A stretch of DNA of 64,000 nucleotides, taken from NCBI GenBank assembly GCA_003615045.1, contig ML014140.1, forward strand, positions 62,001-126,000, read 5' to 3'. The stretch is from Caulochytrium protostelioides (Eukaryota > Chytridiomycota > Caulochytriomycetes > Caulochytriales > Caulochytriaceae). The position numbers were made by a program, and so were the translations under genes. Shown here one piece after another: positions 10,277 through 22,400 of the stretch (position 1 is the first letter of the stretch; every line of letters starts with the position of its first letter). Under the pieces are notes generated by a model, which searched no databases, had not been told where the DNA came from, and saw only the letters and a program-made list of their open reading frames with translations.

Positions 10277-11381
10277 ATGACGGACGGCGATACGGTGCTG
10301 GCCGCTGGCATGGCGCTGGCCGCCGCCGCCGCCGCCACGCCGACCACCACGCTGCTGGCAGCCGTGGCCTCGCCGACCGTGAAACTCGCCATGGCGGGCG
10401 CCGCCGCCGCTGCCGCCGCCGCCGCCGCTGCGGCTGACGCGCCGTCCCCGACGACGCCGCCGTTTCAGGTCCCGAAGGCCGCGCACGACGCCTCGGATGC
10501 AGGGCTTCAGGTATGGACACCTCCTGGCCGGCTGGCCGACTCGACGTTCCCGTCTTGGACGTCGAATGATGGACGATGATGGAAAAACTCACGCAACGGT
10601 TGTCATGTGTTTCCGTCGACAGTCGCTCTTCACGAGTCTGGCCGTGATTGTCGTCTCCGAGATCGGCGACAAGACGTTTCTGATCTGCGCCGTGATGGCG
10701 ATGCGGCACGGCCGCGGCCTGATCTGGTCGGCGGCGATGCTGGCGCTCGGCCCCATGACCGTGCTCTCGGCGCTGCTCGGGACCCTGGTGCCCAGCCTCA
10801 TGAGCCGGCATACGACCCAGACCCTCGCGGCGCTGCTATTTCTCGCGTTCGGCCTCAAGCTCGCGTGGGAGGCGCGCGGGATGACCGGGTTTGAGCAGAC
10901 CGAGGAGCTGAAGGAGGTCGAGGAAGAGCTGATGGCCGATGAGATGGAGCTCGGCAAGCCGCGCCGGCCGCACCGCCGCAACAGCAGCAGCAGCAGCAGC
11001 ACCAGCCCTGCCGACGACAGCGGTTTGGACGGCGTCGACGGCGCCGAGTCACTGCCGCCGTCCGCGCCGCAAAGCGCCTGGCGCAATCTCGCCTACTTCC
11101 TGTTCTCGCCGGTGCTCGTGCAGGTCTGGCTGCTGGTGCTGCTCGCGGAGTGGGGTGACCGCAGCCAGTTCGCGACCATCGCGCTGGCGGGCGCCACGGG
11201 CTTCTGGTGGGTCACCCTCGGCGGCGTGCTCGCCCATGGCCTGTGCACCCTCGCGGCCGTCACTGCGGGCACGCTCGTCGCCCAGTGGATCAGCGCGCGC
11301 ACCATGACCTACCTCGGCGCCGCCACGTTTCTCGTCTTTGGCGTCGCGACCCTCTTGGAGGTCTCGCGCACGCCATACTAG
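10277..11381 (+). CDS. GDT1: GDT1/TMEM165 family (UPF0016) membrane cation transporter
   Basis: Proposed as two exons, 10277-10510 (78 codons, phase 0) and 10623-11381, with an intron 10511-10622 (donor CAG|GTATGG, acceptor GTCGACAG). The joined 330-residue protein starts with a hydrophobic Ala-rich leader and then has the two family hallmarks, SEIGDKTF in the first half and AEWGDRSQ in the second, each starting a three-helix bundle. The family exchanges Mn2+/Ca2+ for protons in Golgi or vacuolar membranes and supports glycosylation and pH control. The two halves are joined by a charged loop (EELKEVEEELMADEMELG) with a poly-Ser stretch. The stop codon is TAG, which shows TAG is a normal stop in this genome. 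The Ala-rich first exon is low complexity, so the exact start is less certain than the core. Confidence 0.9.
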
Positions 11382-12737
11382 CGGTCGTCGGCGTCAATAT
11401 TAATCACAATCACAATCACCATCTCCATATAGCCCTCTCGTCGAGACCGTTGAGCGCTGACGGTTCGCCGTTCATTGGTCAATCCATCAATCATGGCTGC
11501 TCGCCGATGCAGGTGCTGATGCTGCGAAGCATGCGAACGAACGCCCTTCCCATCGATCCCATCGTATCGGTCACCCTGTCACGCACCCGTCTTCGGCTCA
11601 AGGATCCATGGAGCGGCGGATACCGCGAGATGGAAGGATCGGCCATCGGGCCGTCGACCCGACTCGGCCTCGGCCACCGGCCAGCGATCGCCGGCTCCCG
11701 AGTGATCGCAGCGATCGAAGGGACCGAAGGCGTCGCGTCATTACTGCTGTCGCCGGCGCCTGCGCTCGCGGGATGGGATGAGCCGCGGACGGCGTCCGAC
11801 AGCCGAGCCGAGCCCACGACCCCTTCTTTCCTCGGGCATCGCCGACGCCGACGCCTGCCGCGGCCACGGGCTGCGGCAGTGGGGAGGAAAGGCCACGGTC
11901 ACGCCGACGACGCCACCTTGGCTGCGCCCGTCTCTTGCTCTTGCGCTTGCTCGTGCTCGTGCTCGTGCTCGGCCGGGCCTCGGCGTGCTCGCCCAGGCGG
12001 GCCGCTCGGTCGACACCCTGGGCTGGCCTGGGCCTCGCCTGGTCTGGCCTGGCCGGGCCTGGCCTGGGCCTCGCCTGGGCCTCGCCACGCCGCGCGCCGC
12101 ACACCACGACCGAGTGGGACGACGTCGAACGACGCTCATACGCACGCCTGGAGCGCGTCGTCACCCGAGCGCGTCGCGCCTGACGCTGCCAGCCGCCGCG
12201 GCCGGCGTGCCGCGGCGTGCTCAGATGGCCTCGGGCCGCTCAGGCGACGCCGGTCCCCCCTGGCGACGCTGGCGACGCTGGCGACGCTGGCGATACGTGC
12301 TGCGCATCGAACCCGCGTGCCATTCGCCCTCCTTGTGCCGCCCGTGCCGCTCGTGCCACGTGTGCCACTCGTGTGCGTTGTCCCTCGATTGGCCGTGTCC
12401 TGCTGATTCTCGCCAGACCGCCCGCGTGCCGCTCCGACCCGAACGGCGACGTCGACCTGCGTCTCGCGACGACCTGCCGCGACCCTTGCCAGCCTCCCGT
12501 GAGCCCCCGTCTCGCGACGCCTTCGACCACGTGCGTGCCTCTGCACCTTGGTACCGCTGTGCCACTGCGCCACTGTGCCGCGGCCTCTCCTGCCGATAAC
12601 CGCGGTCTCGCTGCTGCCGCTGCTGCTGCCGCCGCCGCTTCTGCTGCCGCTGCTGCCGCCGCTGCTGCTGCCGCTGTTGCTGCCGCCTGCTCCACGAGCG
12701 CACGTGAAGGAGACCTCCCCGAGACCCACTCGACATC
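11382..12737. other. intergenic, KAP95 promoter side
   Basis: About 1.35 kb between two forward genes. It contains CACAAT-type repeats at about 11400-11425, a degenerate GGCCTGGGCCTCGCCT family at about 11940-12085, four TGGCGACGC units at 12260-12293, and a CTG/CCG triplet tract at about 12610-12690 just before the KAP95 start. I see no gene. Confidence 0.5.
11935..12085. repeat. degenerate GC-rich tandem repeat (GCCTGG / CGTGCT units)
   Basis: CTCGTG-type hexamers at about 11940-11975 pass into alternating GGCCTGGGCCTCGCC and CTGGTCTGGCC units up to about 12085. The units are imperfect, so this is an old or slipping minisatellite and not a recent array. Confidence 0.6.
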
Positions 12738-15700
12738 ATGACGATTGGCGAGCTCTTGAGCCGTATCCTGACTGGCGGTGGTAAGTGCCTCCTCTTCCTC
12801 CCCGACGGCGCGGCGCCCCTCGGCGCTTGATGGCGACCCTCCAACCCTCTCCGGCCCAAGCCGGTCCCGGGGGAGACGACCCCGCCAGCGTCCTCACGTA
12901 GACCGCGTCGTCCGGTCACGCACGATGGCCACGTGCCTGGGACCCTGTTCGTCCCAACGATCAGACCCCAGCAGGGATGGCCGCTGGGTGCTCCAGACAT
13001 GCGCTGGGCATGGACATCCCTTGGCTGAGAATACATGGCATGCTACGGGCGATGGATCAGAGTGCGCGTTTCTTTTCTTGGTTTTCGGTATCACGACTCA
13101 CCCCGCCATTTGATGCTTGATACGTGATGCTCGATAATTGATTCTCGGTGCTGGATGCTGATTCACGGCAATCGCCGTCGCCAGACCCCACCAGCCGCCA
13201 GGATGCTACGGCACAACTAGAGGCGCTGAGCGTCCAAGATTTTGTAAGTAGCGCCGATGATGCGTGACCGCAAGCCCTGTTGTTGAGCACGATTCCGCGC
13301 AAGGGTCTCGCAGCCCCCCTTGTCTTTTTCTTGACTTATCTGACTCACCTGCTGTCTCTATCGTTGATGGGCCTCTCCTTGCTCCGATCGCTGCTCACGA
13401 ATCGCTGCTCATCCATCGATGACAACGTACATCGCATCCCATTGGGATGGAAAATCATGGATGTATTGCTGGTTGCTCATGCATGCTGGTTTCGTTCTCG
13501 CTCGTCTTCTTGCTCGCGCTCGCGCTCGCGCTCACGACCATCTCCGGCATGCGCTTCTACTCTAGCCCTCGTATGTCGTGCAACTCGCGCAAGAGCTGGT
13601 GAACGAGCAAAACTCGCCGAACATCCGCAGTGCGGCCGGTGTGATTCTGAAGAACGCGCTGACGGCGCGCGAGCCCGCGAGGAAAGAGGAGTATGCGGCA
13701 CGGTGGCGGGGCACGGACCCGGCCGTCCGGCAGCAGATCAAGTCGGCGACGCTGCAGACGCTGAACTCGCAGGACGGCCGCGCTGGGTCCGCCGCGGCGC
13801 AGGTCATTGCGTCGATCGCCGAGATCGAGCTGCCCAACGACCAGTGGCCCGACCTGATCGACCAACTGCTGGCGAACGTCACCTCCGCGGACGCGTCGGT
13901 GACGCTGCGCCTGTCGACGCTGCAGGCCGTCGGGTACATCTGTGAGGCGATCGAGCCGCACGTGCTCGCGTCGCGCGCGAACCAGATCCTGACCGCGGTC
14001 GCGCAGGGCGCGCGCAAGGAAGAGCCGTCGGACTCGGTGCGCCTGGCGGCGATCACGGCGCTGTACAACTCGCTTGAGTTCGTCCGCGAGAACTTCGAGA
14101 AGGAGGGCGAACGCAACTACATCATGCAGATCGTCTGCGAAGCGACGCAGTCGCAGGACGGACAGGTCCAGGTGGCCGCGTTCGAGTGCCTGGTGCGCAT
14201 CATGCAGCTGTACTACAGCAAGATGGCCATCTACATGACGCAGGCGCTGTACTCGATGACGATTGCGGGCATGCGCCACGAGAACGAGAAGGTTGCGCTG
14301 CAGGCGATCGAGTTCTGGTCGACGGTCTGCGATGAGGAGATCATGCTGGCCGAGGAGGCCGAGGAAGCGGGCCTCGACACCATCCCCGAGAACCCGAGCC
14401 ACCACTTCGCGCTCGCGGCGACGAACGACCTCGTCACCGTGCTGCTCCACCTGCTGACCAAGAAAGACGAGGACGAGGATGAGGACGAGTGGAACGTCTC
14501 GATGGCGGCAGCCACGTGTCTCGCGCTGCTGGCGTCGTGCGTCCAGGACGCGATCGTGGCGCCCGTGATTCCGTTTGTCGAGACGAACATCCGCTCGCCG
14601 GACTGGAACTACCGCGAGGCCGCCGTGATGGCATTCGGCTCGATCCTCGAGGGCCCGCACCCGACCGTGCTGCACCCGCTCGTGTCCTCGGCGCTCCCCG
14701 TGCTGATCGGGATGATGCAGGATAAGAACTTGCATGTCCAAGACACGACGGCGTGGACGCTGGGCCGCATCGCCGAGACGCTGCCGGACGCCATTAACGA
14801 GGCGAATCTGCCAGACCTGATTCACGCGGTGCTGACCGGCCTCGCGAGCACGCCGCGCGTAGCGGCACACGCGTGCTGGGTCGTCATCAATCTCGCCGAG
14901 GCATCGAATCCGGAGGGCGAGGGCGAGCAGCCGCCGTACCGCTTGGCGCCCCACTTCAACCACCTCATCCAGACCTTGATGCAGCTCGGCGTCGCGAACC
15001 AGACGACGAGCGACTCCAACTTCCGCGCGTCCATCTACGAGGCCATCAGCACGCTGGTTAGCCACGGCGCTCAGGACTGCACGCCTTCGGTCGAGGCGCT
15101 CGCCGTCGCCGTGCTCGACCAGCTCGAGCAGACGCTCGGCATGACAGCGCAGCTGGTCGGCATGGACGATCGCCGCATCCACGCCGAGATGCTCGCCAAC
15201 CTGTGCAGCGTTGTCACTGCCGTCGCGCGCCGTCTTGGCCCGCAGGTCATCCCGCTCGCGGACCGCATCATGCAGGATATGATGACCGTCTTCCAGACCG
15301 CCGGCCGGTCCTCCACCGTGCTCGAGGACGCGTACCTCGTCGTCAGTGCCGTCATCACCGCGACCGACGCGTACTTCCTGCGCTACATGGAGGCCTTCAA
15401 GCCGCACCTGCTCGCCGTGCTCCACAACGTCGAGGACGACCAGATCTGCAGCATCGCCGTCGGCATCGTTGGCGACCTCGGCCGCGCCCTCAACGGCGAC
15501 CTCGCGCCCTACTGCAACGACATCGTCCAGCTCCTGCTCCAGGCCGCCTCCAACCCGGCCGCCCACCGCGACATCAAGCCCGCCATCCTCTCCTGCTTCG
15601 GCGACATCGCCCTCGCCATCAACGGCCACTTCGTCATCTACCTCGACTATGTCATGCAGGCGCTCTCGCAGGCCGCGAGCCTCCAGATCCCAGTCAACAC

Positions 15701-16073
15701 GGACGACTACGAGATGATCGACTACACGAACCAGCTGCGCGAGGGCATCATCGAGGCCTTTGTCGGCATCACGCAGGGCCTCAAGACCGGCGACAAGACG
15801 GCCCTCTTTGCGCCGCACGTGCCGGGCATCCTCAGCTTCGCCGAAGTCGTCGGCACCGATCCCATGCGCTCCGAGGGCGTCACCCGCTCCCTGGTCGGCC
15901 TGCTCGGCGACCTCGCCGACGCCTTCCCCCCGGGCCAGCTCAAGGCCCTCTTTCAGCAGCCCTGGATCGAGAGCCTTCTCAAGTCGACGCGCAAGGACAG
16001 CCGCGCCTCGCCATCCACACGCGAGGTCGCCCGCTGGGCCGTCGAGAACGTGCGCCGCCAGCTCACCGCCTAA
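12738..16073 (+). CDS. KAP95: importin subunit beta-1 (karyopherin beta)
   Basis: Proposed exons: 12738-12780 (43 nt), 13185-13243 (59 nt) and 13566-16073. Donors are GTAAGTG and GTAAGTA; acceptors are GTCGCCAG and ACTCTAG. Joining gives MTIGELLSRILTGG, then DPTSRQDATAQLEALSVQDF, then PSYVVQLAQELVNEQ, which reads straight through the first HEAT repeat of the family. The protein is about 869 residues, the usual length. It carries HEAT repeats throughout and, near residue 332, the acidic loop (KKDEDEDEDEW) followed by NVSMAAATCLALL, characteristic of importin beta-1. It carries importin-alpha/NLS cargo through nuclear pores and releases it on Ran-GTP binding. The 13578 frame alone would miss the first 38 residues. 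Intron 2 contains a GCTCGC repeat at about 13500-13540. Confidence 0.95.
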
Positions 16074-16456
16074 GCGGGGCTCTCGCCGCACTAACGCGGG
16101 ACGGCGACTGCGACGGTCCGGACCAAGTTCCCCCCAAAGTGAAATCAATGTCCATCATCGGGAACTGCCCGCGCGCTCAAGCACCAAGAAGTGGGGAAAC
16201 GGCGGGGGGTGGCCGCCCGTTCTCCGTCCCCCTTTTCGGACGCGTCGCCGACGTGGATACGCGAGAAAGAGCCTTCCCCATCCACTCCATGCGCCGGCAG
16301 GATCCAGATGCCGTGGCGTTGTGGCCTCCGGCACATCGCTTGCCCGTTCCACGACGACGCGTCACACTCAGGTAAGATGAATCCAAGGTAACGTAATGAA
16401 CTACACACAGAATAAACACAAAAACCAGAGAAAAAAGGGACCCGGATACGTTTTCT
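16074..16456. other. convergent 3' region, KAP95 / TOR
   Basis: About 380 bases between the KAP95 stop and the TOR stop, which face each other. It should hold both 3' UTRs. An A-rich segment at about 16395-16440 is the likely 3' end of one of them. No gene seen. Confidence 0.5.
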
Positions 16457-19400
16457 TTACCAGAAGGCACACCAGCCAATGTAGCACTGGCACAGGTTCT
16501 GGAGCGACGTCGCTTGGAGAATGAGCTTCTGGACCTGCGAGGGAACGTCGAGCGGCGCATTGGCTTTGAAGTCGCGGCCCGTCAGTTTGTTTTGGACGCG
16601 GTTGATGACCAGCAGCGCACGCGTGTTCAGGCCCTCGGGTTTGATAGCCGCCGCCGCCGCTGCGGCCGCGGCTGCAGCCGCAGCGGCCGCCGCCGCCGCT
16701 GCTGCGGCTTCCATCTCCTTGGCACCTTCCAGCTTCTTGCCCGAAGCGGCGACGCGCTGGGCAGCGGCAGCGGCGGCGCCCTGGATGGCGCCCGCGGAGG
16801 GCATCGGCGGCGGCGGTGGCACGGCGATCTGGGCGGGCGCGGCGGCAGGCGCGGCGGTCTGGGCGGGACTCGGGTTGGTCATGAGACGCCAGTTGATGAG
16901 GGGGTCGTAGACGAAGGCCTCGAGGACGGCCATGAGGGAGTCCTTGTTCTCGCGCAGAACGCGCATGACGTTCTCGCAGGTGATGCGGTAGTTGCCCTCG
17001 ATGCCGCTGACTTCCATCGCGTTGATGAGCATGCGGGTGAGGCGGAAGGGAATCTTTTCGGGGAACTTCTCGCGGTGCATGGCGACCTCGAAGCAGTCGC
17101 CGAAGTCGATATGGACGACCTTGCCCGTCAGGCGGTCCAGCATCAGGTTCGACGGGTGCCGGTCGCCGAGGCCGAGGATGTAGCCGACCATCGACATCAG
17201 AGCGAGCGAGCGCGTGTAGTTGGTGCGGCGGTCGAGCCAGAACTCGGAGTTTTTGCTTTTCAACCAGAGCACTTTGTACAGGTCCTGGCCGGTCGTGTTT
17301 TCGAGCGCAGACTCGAAGACCTCGACCTTCTGGAGCAAGGTGAGGTTGTCGTAGTCGGGCGCCATCTGCAGCATGAGCCGGTGCTCGATGTTGAGCGGGA
17401 TTTTGCGGCTCTCGCGGTAGTCGCGGATCAGCGTGTGCAGCGTGTCCGTGTTGGGCACCCAGCCAATGAGCCCCGAGTTGGGCGACAGTGGGATCACGGG
17501 GTAGCGGTGGATGCTGAGGTGGCGCTTGAACGTCTCGGCATCGGCCGTCAGCAGCGTGTTGACGAGACCAAAAAGCTGCATGACGCGCTCGTCCTGGCGG
17601 ATATCCTCGTGACCCTTCAGCAGGTACGGATAGTCCTTGCCGTCGGAGCCCTTGATGGTCATGCGGCGCGGGCGCTGCTTCGAGGTCATGACTGTCAGCG
17701 TCGACACGAACGACGCGATTCGGATGATCGGCTCGTTGCTGCGGTACGTGCCGGGCACCGCGAGCTCGAGATCCTTGGCGGCGAGCAGGCGCGGCGACAC
17801 GTACTGCAGCTCGAGCGTCGTCAGCTGCGGCAGCTGCTTGTTGATCTTGCGGAACACCTGGTAGTACAGATTCCACGCAGCGTTGAGGTCGTTGGCGTTC
17901 TCGGTGCGCTTGTACTTGCGGCACCACTCGAGCGCCTCGTTCAAGTCGCGCCCAAACGCCTGCGCAAAACTGATCTCCCGCAGCGTCTCGGGCCCGCGCT
18001 CCAGCATGTGGTGCAGCGGCTCGAGCGTGGCGAACATGCCCTCGCAGTCGTGGTCGCCGAACCAGAGGCGCGAGGCTTCCTCGAGCCCCTCGGCCCACAT
18101 CTCGTGCCACAGGATCGCGACGCGGATCAGCTCCTGCGAGACCAGCAGCGCTTGGTCCACGAGCGTTGCCGAATGGTTGCGCATCTTTTCGATGATACTC
18201 AGCGCGGCCTTCTTGCGCGGAATCGACTGCGACTTGGACGCGACCGTCAGCGAGTACACGAGCGCCTGTGGATGCTCTTTGCCGACCTCAATCAGCAGGC
18301 CGTGGATCAGCTTGCGCACGTACGGGCTCGGCGTATGGATACGGGCAATGATCTGGGGGATGACCTGGAGCCACGTGTCGATGCTCACGTTGTTGAAGCC
18401 CTCCGAGATCGCGACATTGACGTCCTGCTGGTAGCCATACTTGAACCACAGGGTCAGCAGGCGCAGCGTGTCCTGGAGCGAGTTGCCCTTCGACAGCGCG
18501 ACCGATCGGAAGAAGCCCTGCACCGAGGGCACCACGTGGGCCACGAGCACCTGCATCGGAATCGTCTCGTGGATCTTCTCGTAATAGCTCAGCGCTTCAA
18601 AGTTGGCAAATGCCCACGCGTGCCACGCCTTGTACCACTGCCGGTCGCACACATACGCAAGTGAGTACGACTGAAGAATGCTCGGGATGTTGTCTTCGTT
18701 CAGCTCCTCCGCCAGCGCCGTCTGCCACTCGCCCAGCCGCAAGTAGCATCGCGCCAGCAGCTTGATGGCCGCCGAGCGGTCCATCAGGTTCATCGTCGCG
18801 CTCGAGGCCGTCGTGCCGAACCCAGCATCCGCGGCCGACGCCATCGACCCGCCGCCCAGCGCGTTCGCGTTCGCAATGCCGTTCGTCACGAGCGCGGTCG
18901 CGGGCGAGATGAGTGCGCTGTGGTTCAGCGCGCCGCCGGCCTGGTTGACCGTCATACTGACGCCCCACTTCTGCATCATGAGGCGCGTGAACTCGCGGAG
19001 CTGCGAGAGCGCGCCCTCGCGGTTGCCCGCGGCCCACAGGTGCTTCAGGCACCCGTAGATGACGTGCGGCGCGTTCTGCTGTAGGTTGAGGCGGTTAAAG
19101 TCGACGTCGCGTGTCGCCGCGTCCGGTGGCTGGTTGAGCAGCCCGCACAAAGTTTTGTAGGCCAGCGTCATGCGGTTCCCCTTGCGGCACAAGCTAGCGA
19201 ACTTCATGCGGATCGCCATGTCTTCTTTTGGCGAGATGACGAGCGCGCGGACCTTGAGGATGCGCTGCCAGACTTCGACATTGCGCTGGCAGCCATACAA
19301 GCGCTTCATCCACGTCTGGCGGATGTTGGCCTGGCGGTGCGGCTGATCATACAGCTGTTTGTAGGCAATGATCTCCTCAAGCTCGGCCAGCATCTGGATG

Positions 19401-22400
19401 CGGACCACCACGGCATACGCGCGGTTGTAGGACTCGCCCACGAGGGCCATCAGCTCGGTGTTCAGCAGGTCGCGCGTCTTGTCGATGTAGGCCGCGGACT
19501 GCGGGAAGAGGTTGCGATGCAGTGCGAGAATGGCCTGGAAGAAGGCGCTGTCAGGGCTCTCGTGCTTCATGACGGTTATGTATTCGTCCATCAGGTCCCA
19601 TTCCTGAAGACCCCAGGCGCCCGCCGTCGCGAGCGGCGCGATCGCGCGCTTCACATCGTCCGTCGCAGTAGCCCAGCGCTCCTGCGCCAGACGCGTCAGT
19701 GCTTCCCATTCGCCGAGGTTGTGCAAGCAGCGCATGCGGCCCAGCAACGCTTCGATGCTCGCCGGGTCCTCAGCGGCCTTGCGCTCGTAGGCGGCCAGCC
19801 CGTCCTCCCAGCGGTGCAGCTTCTCGAACCACGACTCCTTCAGTTCCAGGGTCGACTCGTGGTTTTGCTGGGCATACGTGAGGATCCCGATGGCGGAATC
19901 GGGCTGCTGGAGCTGGTTGTTAATCGAGATCAGGTTTTCGATGGTCGATGCCAGCGGCTCCGAGATGAACTCAAGCTCCTTGTAGTGCAGGGCTTTCGCG
20001 TACGCGTGGCACTTCGCCGCATAGCGCCCGAGCATGCGGATATCGATAGGCAGCGCCTTGTCGTCGTGCTCCATAAACTCTGCCAGGTTGAGGAGCATCT
20101 GCAAGATCTCAGGCGGGATATTGGGCGAGGTCAGTGCCGTCTCGAGCGAGCGGACGAGCGCGTCCTGGAACTGGTCATACAGCTCCGACCAGCACGAAAC
20201 GAATGCGGCATTGAAGAGCTCGCGCGCAAGCGGATAGTGGCCCGCAGCGACAGTGGCGCACGCGCGGAGCGCGTGCGACGGGGACTCCTTGAGCAACTCA
20301 ACGCTGAAACGCCGGATCCACTCCGCCCAGTCTTCGCGTGTCGAGCGCTGCGACGCCTCCCAGGCCTTTTGAAGATTCGGCTGGTTGACAGGCAGCTTTT
20401 TGGCCCCGCCCTCCGTCGGTGCCGGCGTATGGCTCTCGGCCGTCTCGTAGAGATCGCGCTCGAAATCCGTGTCCGGCGGCAAGGGCTGGTGGTGCAGGAG
20501 CTTGCTGACGAGCATCTCATACTTGGCGTGCGGCACGTTGTGGTTGCGCAGCAAGGTGCGGTTGATCATCGGGATAAAGATCACAAAATCTGTGCCCATT
20601 TGGTAGATCAGCGCACAGATGGTGTTTAGCGCCGGGCCCTTGAGGTCGACGGCCTGCTGGCTCGTGGTGAGCGCGGCCGGACCGGACGGCATCACCGAGG
20701 GCGCCATGAGCAAGCGAACCAAGGGGTGGATGATACGCGAGGCTTGGTCGCTGAAGTTGACCTTGTGGCAGAGCTGCGCCACCGTCGTGATGGCCTGCTT
20801 CCGGATCGGGAACGGCAAGTCCGCGCGTTCGAAGAGCCGCGTCATTTGGGGCACGACGAGGTGGAGGTACTCCTCGAGGTTGTTGCCGAAGACAAGCAAG
20901 GCATGCAACGTCCGCTGGGTGAGCTGCTTGCGCTCCGAAACGTCAGCCTCGAGCGAGGGCAGGATCTGCGGGAGCAGCGATGACAAGTAAATTTTGAACT
21001 CGCCGTCTAGGGCAGTTGCGATCGCTTCGATCAGCGAGAGAATGGTCAACTGGATGTTGCTGTTGGAGCTCCAGTACTCAGAGATCAGCTTGAAGATCTC
21101 GGGCAGGTAGTTGCGGATGTGCTCCTTGACCACCGAGACCAGCGTGCTGAGCTGCTTGAAGTGGAACTCGAGGATCGCGATCGGGCAGTTGTACATCATG
21201 TTGATGAACGACGGCATGATGCGCGGCAGGAACGGCACGCACTTGAGACCCAGCGTTTCGAAGATGAACATGAAGGCCTGGATCACGTTCGCGTGGTGAT
21301 TGGACAGGCTGGGGTCGTGCAGAATCTTCATGAGCGCGTTAATCGCGACGGTCGGGTAGTAGTCATCGTGTGGCGGCCCGATCATGAGCATGGGCATCTG
21401 GTCGTCGGCGCCGCCGCTGACGACCGACGTCTCAAGCAGGTTCTGCGAGCTGATCTTGTGCTTGTACGGATCCAACGCGCCGAGGATACCCATCGTCTTG
21501 ACGGTTTCGCGGCACAGCGAGACGCTCGACTCGGTCTTGAGGATACTGATGAGCACATTGAGCAGGTTCGGGTACTTGAGATACGGCTCGATGACCCATC
21601 CGGTGTTGGAGGCGAGCAGGCCGAGGGTGCGCAGCGCGGCCTCCCGCTTCGCGGGGCTGCTCTGGTCCTGAATGGTGTCCATGATCATGGGCATCAGCCG
21701 GTCGAGATGGACCCGCAGGTCTTCACAGCCCACGTGGCTCAGCTCGCCGATCGCGATCAGCACGAGCGACGCCACCGAGGGCGATGGGTCTTTGACCTTC
21801 GCCATCAGCACCTTCAGGATCGGGTCAACGTAGGGTTTGATGAGGCGCTGGGTCGATGCGATCAGGAAACTCAGTAGGCGCGCAGATTCCTCCTTTTGGC
21901 GCGTGACGGCCGAGTACTCAAGCTCCGTAAGCAGCTGAATGAGGGTCTTGCGGAGCGCGGGCATGACATACGCCGGGTTGTACGTCGAGAGGCGCCCGAT
22001 AATGATCATAGCGAGCTCGCGAATCGCATAGACTTCGTCGTTGAGGGCGATGAACAGGCTGCGCAGGTGCTCGGCCTGCGCGAGGTAGTGGTCGAACCGC
22101 TCGTCGAAGTGTGCCATGACACTCTGCCGGATCGAGGCCTCCTGATCCGTAAGCGCGACCGTCAGCAGCTTCTGCAGGATCTCGTCCAAAATCGCAAGCG
22201 CATGCGCGCTGTTCTGGTAGCAGATCGGGTCACGGACGAGCAGCTCGCAGCACGTGACCGCCGCCGACTTGCGCACGTCCGCCACCTCGTCCTCGAGGTA
22301 CACGGCCGCGCACTCGCGCAGCAGCTCGTGGAGCGAGTGGCCGGCGAAGTTAAAAGTGCTAACGATCTTGAGGGCGAGCACGATCGTCTCGACGTCGCGC

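Noticed and set aside
13557-16148. 863-codon open frame antisense to KAP95
   Set aside because: Mirror frame of a GC-rich gene whose third codon positions are nearly all G or C. Its protein is repetitive in His/Asp/Arg/Val/Leu and matches nothing, while the forward strand is a clear importin beta.
16514-18664. 716-codon frame antisense to TOR
   Set aside because: Mirror of the TOR kinase and FAT coding region, no motif; the same holds for the long forward frames up to 24424.
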